Shown here piece by piece: positions 60,314-64,000 of a stretch of 64,000 bases of DNA. The notes under the pieces are model-generated. The model saw only the letters and a program-made list of their open reading frames with translations, did no database searches and was not told the origin of the DNA. A program made the translations under genes and the position numbers. Positions within the stretch are counted from its first letter, which is position 1, and every line of letters begins with the position of its first letter. Source of the DNA: Gluconacetobacter dulcium (GTDB lineage Bacteria; Pseudomonadota; Alphaproteobacteria; Acetobacterales; Acetobacteraceae); the NCBI RefSeq assembly GCF_014174165.1, contig NZ_JABEQN010000013.1, forward strand, positions 61,835-125,834, given 5' to 3'.

Positions 60314-61417
60314 ATGCGCCAGCTTGTCGCAACCTGCGTTGCCGCCGCTCTTTCGGCTGGTCTGCTGGCCGCGCCGGCGGTCGAAGCCTGCACGCGCTTT
60401 GTCTATCATGGCGCGGATAATGAGGTGATCACGGCCCGGTCGATGGACTGGAAAACCGATGTCGCGACCAATCTCTGGGTCTTTCCGCGCGGGATGCGGC
60501 GTTCGGGGGAGGCCGGGGCGCAGTCTGTCGTCTGGACATCGAAATATGGCAGCGTCATTGCCTCCGGCTACGATATCTCCACCACGGATGGCATGAACGA
60601 GGCCGGGCTGGTCGCCAACGTGCTGTGGCTGGTCGAGTCCGAATATCCGAAATATGACGGTACAAAAAAGGGATTGTCGATCGCGGCGTGGGCGCAGTAC
60701 GTGCTGGATAATTTCGCCACCGTGCAGGAAGCCGTGGATACGCTGGCGAAGGAGCCCTTTACGATCGTCACGGCGAACGTGCCCGGCGAGACGCGGCTGG
60801 CCACGTTGCATCTGTCGCTCTCCGATGCCTCGGGCGACAGTGCGATCATCGAATATATCGACGGGAAGCAGGTCATTCACCATAGCCGCGACTATCAGGT
60901 GATGACCAATTCGCCGAGTTTCGAAAAGCAGCTTGCCCTGAACGCCTACTGGAAGGATATCGGCGGCACGGTGATGCTGCCCGGCACCAACCGCGCCGCC
61001 GACCGGTTTGCGCGGGCCGCCTTCTATGTCAACGCGATTCCGAAAAGCGAGAGCCCGGTCGAGGCGATTGCCAGCGTGTTCAGCGTGATCCGCAATGTGT
61101 CGGTGCCGTTCGGCATCACGACGCCCGACCAGCCCAATATTTCGTCGACGCGCTGGCGGACGGTCGCCGACCAGAAGCGCAGGCTGTATTTCTTCGAATC
61201 GGTCCTGACGCCGAATATCTTCTGGGTGGATCTGAAAACGCTCGATTTCTCGGAGAAGACCGGGAAAGTGATGAAGCTGGAGCTTGGGCCGAACCAGACC
61301 AATATCTATTCCGGCGTGGCGAACGCGCAGTTCAGGCCGGCGGCGCCGTTCAAATTTCTCGGCATCGCGCCGCCGCTGCGGGCACAGTGCTGCGTGCTGA
61401 AGGCCGGCGAGGAATGA
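60314..61417 (+). CDS. Secreted Ntn-type amide hydrolase (choloylglycine hydrolase family)
   Basis: 367-residue linear-amide C-N hydrolase. The signal peptide ends VEA and the next residue, Cys26, would become the N-terminal nucleophile (CTRFVYHG). Arg42 and Asp45 (TARSMDW), the Asn in DGMNEAGL and the Asn in MTNSPSF match the bile-salt hydrolase/penicillin V acylase active site. Such enzymes cleave N-acyl amino acids, acyl-homoserine lactones or penicillin V. Located downstream of the S15-type hydrolase, so it probably joins in degrading an imported or exported-substrate amide. Confidence 0.92.
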   Translation: MRQLVATCVAAALSAGLLAAPAVEACTRFVYHGADNEVITARSMDWKTDVATNLWVFPRGMRRSGEAGAQSVVWTSKYGSVIASGYDISTTDGMNEAGLVANVLWLVESEYPKYDGTKKGLSIAAWAQYVLDNFATVQEAVDTLAKEPFTIVTANVPGETRLATLHLSLSDASGDSAIIEYIDGKQVIHHSRDYQVMTNSPSFEKQLALNAYWKDIGGTVMLPGTNRAADRFARAAFYVNAIPKSESPVEAIASVFSVIRNVSVPFGITTPDQPNISSTRWRTVADQKRRLYFFESVLTPNIFWVDLKTLDFSEKTGKVMKLELGPNQTNIYSGVANAQFRPAAPFKFLGIAPPLRAQCCVLKAGEE

Positions 61418-61459
61418 GGCTGCCCTCTGCCTGCCGGCCGCTGAAGAGGGAGGATGGGC

Positions 61460-61477
61460 AGGCCCGGACGGCCTTTT
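61460..61477 (+). terminator. Weak terminator after Ntn hydrolase
   Basis: AGGCC and GGCCT form a 5-bp GC-rich stem with a five-base loop followed by TTTT, about 40 bases after the hydrolase stop. The T-run overlaps the stop of the TetR remnant on the other strand. Short stem, so low strength. Confidence 0.4.
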
Positions 61478-61795
61478 AAGAGATGCTTCCGGACTGTGGG
61501 GGTGCGGGCCAGGCGTGCAGGTCGATATCGGCGATTGCGAGCAGCCTTTCCCTTGGCGCGCCGTCGCGCGCCAGCAGGCTCATGCCGCGCAGGAGGGCGC
61601 TGTAGAAGGCGGCCGTGGCTTCGATATCCGCCTCGGCCGGGAGGTCGCCTGAAGTGATGCCGGCGCGCAGGCGGGTGACCAGGGCGGCTTGGGCCTCGGT
61701 GCGCCGGGTGGTCAGGAGATCGCGCAGGCGGGCCTGATTCGGGGCGCACTGGGTGACGGCGGTGGCGATCATGCAGCCGGCCGGCTGGTCGTCGC
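61476..61795 (-). pseudogene. TetR-family regulator, C-terminal remnant
   Basis: The minus-strand frame encodes only the ligand-binding half of a TetR regulator (starting near QPAGCMIATAVTQCAP and including ATAAFYSALLRGMSLLARDG, ending shortly after). The DNA-binding N-terminal half is missing; the frame upstream runs into an SDR fragment on the other strand. Truncated at about 61795. Confidence 0.75.
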
Positions 61796-62090
61796 GGGTG
61801 AACTGGGAGGCGGCCGTCGTCGTCAATTATGCGTCCGGCCAGGTGGGGCCGGATGCGGTGGTTTCGGCGATCGTCGGGGCGGGGGGCAGCATCATCAATA
61901 TCGGCTCCGTCGTGTCGCGGATCACGCCGCCCAATTCGGTCGTCTATAACGGGACGAAGGGGGCGGTCGATGCCATGACCGGGACGTTGGCGCGGGAACT
62001 CGGGCCGAGGCAGATCCGCGTCAATGCCATCAATCCGGGTCTGGTCGAGACGGAGGGGACGCGGAGCGCCAATGTCGTGGGGTCGGTCCT
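61796..62090 (+). pseudogene. Short-chain dehydrogenase, truncated and internally deleted
   Basis: Reads AAVVVNYASGQVGPDAVVSA and then jumps to GGSIINIGSVVSR, YNGTKGAVDAMTGTLARELG and VNAINPGLVETEGT, the active-site YxxxK and C-terminal part of an SDR. The N-terminal cofactor fold is missing at the junction with the TetR remnant, and about 60 residues between VGA and GGSIIN are lost. The catalytic YNGTK is retained but the fold cannot be complete. Confidence 0.75.
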
Positions 62091-62153
62091 GGTGCTGCGG
62101 CCCTCGTGCTGCGGTGCCGGGGCCGGCTCGGCCTGGGATTGTGTCCCGCGCAT

Positions 62154-62180
62154 AAAAAAACCGCCCCGAAGGGCGGTTTT
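62154..62180 (-). terminator. Rho-independent terminator of cold-shock gene
   Basis: AAAACCGCCC and GGGCGGTTTT pair around CGAA; read on the minus strand the stem is followed by a run of T (A-run at 62154-62160). It lies about 25 bases after the cspA stop. Confidence 0.93.
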
Positions 62181-62204
62181 CCGAGGGTGCCGCTGGCGGA
62201 ACCT

Positions 62205-62411
62205 TCACGCAGCCTTGAGATTGACCGCGGACTTCTTGCCATTGCGGCCAGCCTCGATTTCATACGAAATCTTCTGGCCCTCGTTGAGGGTGGCCATGCC
62301 AGCGCGCTCAAGAGCGGTGATGTGGACGAATACGTCCGCAGTGCCGTCCTCGGGCTGGATGAAGCCGAAGCCTTTGGTGGAGTTGAACCATTTTACGGTG
62401 CCTGTTGTCAT
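62205..62411 (-). CDS. cspA: Cold-shock protein
   Basis: 68-residue single-stranded nucleic acid chaperone. Starts [20 protein letters not shown] with RNP-1 (KGFGFIQ) and RNP-2 (VFVHIT) motifs; typical length and fold. AGGAG precedes the ATG. A strong terminator follows. Its upstream ~100 bases are AT-richer and may hold a cold-responsive leader, but no cold-box could be assigned. Confidence 0.96.
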   Translation of the reverse strand: MTTGTVKWFNSTKGFGFIQPEDGTADVFVHITALERAGMATLNEGQKISYEIEAGRNGKKSAVNLKAA

Positions 62412-62822
62412 AACGAGGCTCCTTTACTGTAGTGCGGTGGTACATACAAAACGTGTACGCAATCGTAACTTGTCACGGGACAGCGCCGACGCAACGCGCG
62501 TCAGAGATCCTCATAAAAGCATCCACCGTCGCCATCTACACATGAATAAATTTTGGAAGCAAGCAAAAAATTCTTGCCTCCTTCATGATCCATTACATTG
62601 GAAATAGTTTCTATACCGTTGATTATATGCGGCGTTATGCCGAAAACCAACAGAAAACGACCAGTTCTGGTAACGGAAATTCTCTCGGCCGGCCCGGTGG
62701 GAGAGGTGGGAATGGTGAGGTTGAAGCCCTTGAGGGAGGGAAACTGGCCCTGCCAATCCGGGAGGACCGGCGGGGGAGGAGCCCGACTTTCCCACCTTTG
62801 CCACCGGTGACGTGGGATGGGA
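62412..62822. other. Intergenic region upstream of cspA
   Basis: About 410 bases. The first ~100 (minus strand) are the cspA leader and promoter area. The rest holds GC-rich text without a recognisable gene; open frames on both strands lack family similarity. Confidence 0.5.
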
Positions 62823-63518
62823 TTACGCCGGCGCGATGTCCGCCCTGTCGGGCGGCAGCAGGCCGGTGGCACGGGCGGCGGCGATGATTTCCGTGGCCGG
62901 GACGGTGATCCAGCGTTCGGCGGACAGGGGGCCGGCGGTGTCGCGCCAGGTTTGGACAATTGCGCAGCCCAGCGTGTAGCCGAACCAGCGGGGGATGTCG
63001 GCGGTACCGAAGAACCAGCGGGCGTGGTCGTAGCCGGTGGCGGCCATGGGCGGCAGGCGGTCGTGCCGTTGCAGGATCGCGGGGCGGTCGATGGCGCCCT
63101 CCCAGGGGGCGGGTGGCATCTGGCTGAGGGTGTGGGCGAAGTGGCAGGCGAGGCCCTCGCTGACCAGGGCCTCGCCGAAGGTGCGGCCGTAGCCGGGGCC
63201 GGCCATGCGCAGGGTGTGGTGGGCCTCGTGCAGCATCTCGCGCGTCAGGGTGCCGTTGGCGATGGTGGCGGCCGTGTTGGGATTGGCGGGGTCGATCGTG
63301 AGCGACACCAGCCGGGCGTGCCAGGCGCGGCCGCCGATGCCGATTTCGGGGATGGTGCCGGGGCGGGCGGGCTGGATGAGGATATCGAGCGGCGGCGGCG
63401 GCAGTTGGGTGGAGAGCAGGGTGTGGGCTTGTGCGATGGCGGCCTGGATGCCGGCCTGTTGCGCGTCGAGGTTGCCGGTGGCGCGCAGCCAGTGGAGGTG
63501 CCAGTTGTGCATGTTCAC
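62823..63518 (-). CDS. DUF2268-like putative zinc metalloprotease
   Basis: 231 residues. EMLHEAHHTLRM gives an HExxH motif (His97, Glu98, His101) followed 20 residues later by a conserved Glu in SEGLACHFAH (Glu121), the usual third ligand in gluzincins and DUF2268 proteins. No signal peptide is apparent. Target unknown. ATG 63518 or 63512 may be the start. Confidence 0.7.
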   Translation of the reverse strand: MNMHNWHLHWLRATGNLDAQQAGIQAAIAQAHTLLSTQLPPPPLDILIQPARPGTIPEIGIGGRAWHARLVSLTIDPANPNTAATIANGTLTREMLHEAHHTLRMAGPGYGRTFGEALVSEGLACHFAHTLSQMPPAPWEGAIDRPAILQRHDRLPPMAATGYDHARWFFGTADIPRWFGYTLGCAIVQTWRDTAGPLSAERWITVPATEIIAAARATGLLPPDRADIAPA

Positions 63519-63559
63519 CGCTCCTGCGCCGGGGGTGGCGAGGATGCGGAGGGGGCCGG

Positions 63560-63589
63560 GTGCCTGTCAATGAGGTGCCTGTCAATGAG
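63560..63589 (+). repeat. 15-bp tandem direct repeat
   Basis: GTGCCTGTCAATGAG is present twice back to back, between the metalloprotease gene and the IS element. It may be a slippage product; no function assigned. Confidence 0.9.
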
Positions 63590-63793
63590 GCGGGGAGACA
63601 GTGGGGCGGAACAGTGAAACGGGACAGGAGCCGAGGCGGCGCGTCCCCGCACGCCGTTCTGTTATAACTGTTTGCTTGTTTGCGTGGAGACTGGGTGGCG
63701 GGAAATGAATCTGCTTTGGGGGATGGATGGTTATTTCGTCGGTCTTGATGCGTTGTGCTGTTTGCCTTCGTGCTTGCGATATTGCGTTGGCGA

Positions 63794-64000
63794 GGGACTG
63801 TCAGGAATTTCGTGTGCGAGGCGTTGAGCACATTGTTGATCAGACGGTGGCGCGCGCGAAGCGTTCACCGAAGAGAATGGCGAACTGTGCCTTTGCCATG
63901 GACCATTCCCTCGGGGGCATGATCCATTCTTTCTCGGCCCGGTTCAAGGCCAGGAAGAGGAGCTTGAGGGCCGCGTCGTCATTGGGGAAATGACCCCTGG
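63794..64000 (-). mobile_element. IS256-family insertion sequence, right end (partial)
   Basis: The element ends in GGGACTGTCAGGAATTTCG at 63794, matching the GGGACTGTCAGG-type terminal inverted repeat of IS256 relatives. The transposase 3' end lies just inside and the rest continues beyond the window. The flanking target-site copy cannot be checked here. Confidence 0.85.
63840..64000 (-). CDS. IS256/Mutator-family transposase, C-terminal end (partial)
   Basis: The last 52 codons of a transposase: [20 protein letters not shown] followed by [20 protein letters not shown] and LFGERF, then a stop. PPREW...AKAQFAI.FGERF is the hallmark C-terminus of IS256-type DDE transposases. The catalytic domain lies outside the window. 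Confidence 0.9.
   Translation of the reverse strand, partial: RGHFPNDDAALKLLFLALNRAEKEWIMPPREWSMAKAQFAILFGERFARATV

Noticed and set aside
1..64000. CRISPR arrays, tRNA or rRNA genes, plasmid partition genes
   Set aside because: No regularly spaced repeats, cloverleaf signatures or rRNA-like conserved sequence were recognised by eye; a covariance-model scan would be needed to exclude small RNAs.

Overview
The window looks like chromosome of a high-GC alphaproteobacterium, most likely an acetic acid bacterium (Acetobacteraceae, Gluconacetobacter/Komagataeibacter-like). That is inference from GC-rich codon use, several TonB-dependent receptors with Ala/His/Pro-rich linkers, short LAAC lipoproteins, and the overall gene mix; no rRNA or marker gene is present to prove it. 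No rRNA, tRNA or CRISPR array was seen.

Layout. 1-6.6 kb: tail of an M1-type peptidase, a GGDEF-EAL protein, a soluble globin-coupled chemoreceptor-like sensor, and a FixJ/FixL-type two-component pair. 6.9-9.3 kb: a siderophore-type TonB receptor behind a Fur-like site. 9.3-25.6 kb: a large catabolic island. Two divergent operons share a palindrome-containing promoter: ALDH, cysteine hydrolase and class III aminotransferase on one side; flavin monooxygenase, an Asp/Glu-racemase-superfamily protein, a UTRA regulator and an APC permease on the other. Then come an FCD regulator, a hydantoinase-like amidohydrolase, an aconitase-like protein, a divergent isocitrate-lyase/PEP-mutase-family lyase, and a TonB receptor. 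25.7-29.5 kb: PutA. 29.9-38.6 kb: a second island (amidohydrolase, cysteine hydrolase, MFS transporter, HAD hydrolase) opposite a GntR regulator, followed by a TonB receptor and a second, paralogous GntR regulator.

38.9-49.3 kb: cytochrome b561 and a tiny lipoprotein, then a decayed xylulokinase copy; a Fur-box-led FecI/FecR/FecA-like/PepSY iron-uptake operon; then a second copy of the lipoprotein plus an intact xylulokinase. The iron operon therefore sits between direct repeats of more than 1 kb. 49.4-53.4 kb: a stripped-down prophage-like module (CI/LexA-type repressor, small divergent early proteins, primase-helicase) around an operator region rich in CCTATT half-sites, with no integrase or structural genes. 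53.5-61.4 kb: a cupin protein, then a LysR regulator divergent from a TTG-started TonB receptor, a secreted CocE/S15-type acyl hydrolase and a secreted Ntn-type amide hydrolase, which together look like a third uptake-and-hydrolysis unit. 61.4-64 kb: a deletion scar joining TetR and SDR remnants, a cold-shock protein with a clear terminator, a DUF2268-like metalloprotease candidate, and the 3' end of an IS256-family element running off the window.

A recurring theme is an outer-membrane TonB receptor next to hydrolases of C-N or ester bonds and a dedicated regulator (three times). The substrates cannot be read from sequence alone.
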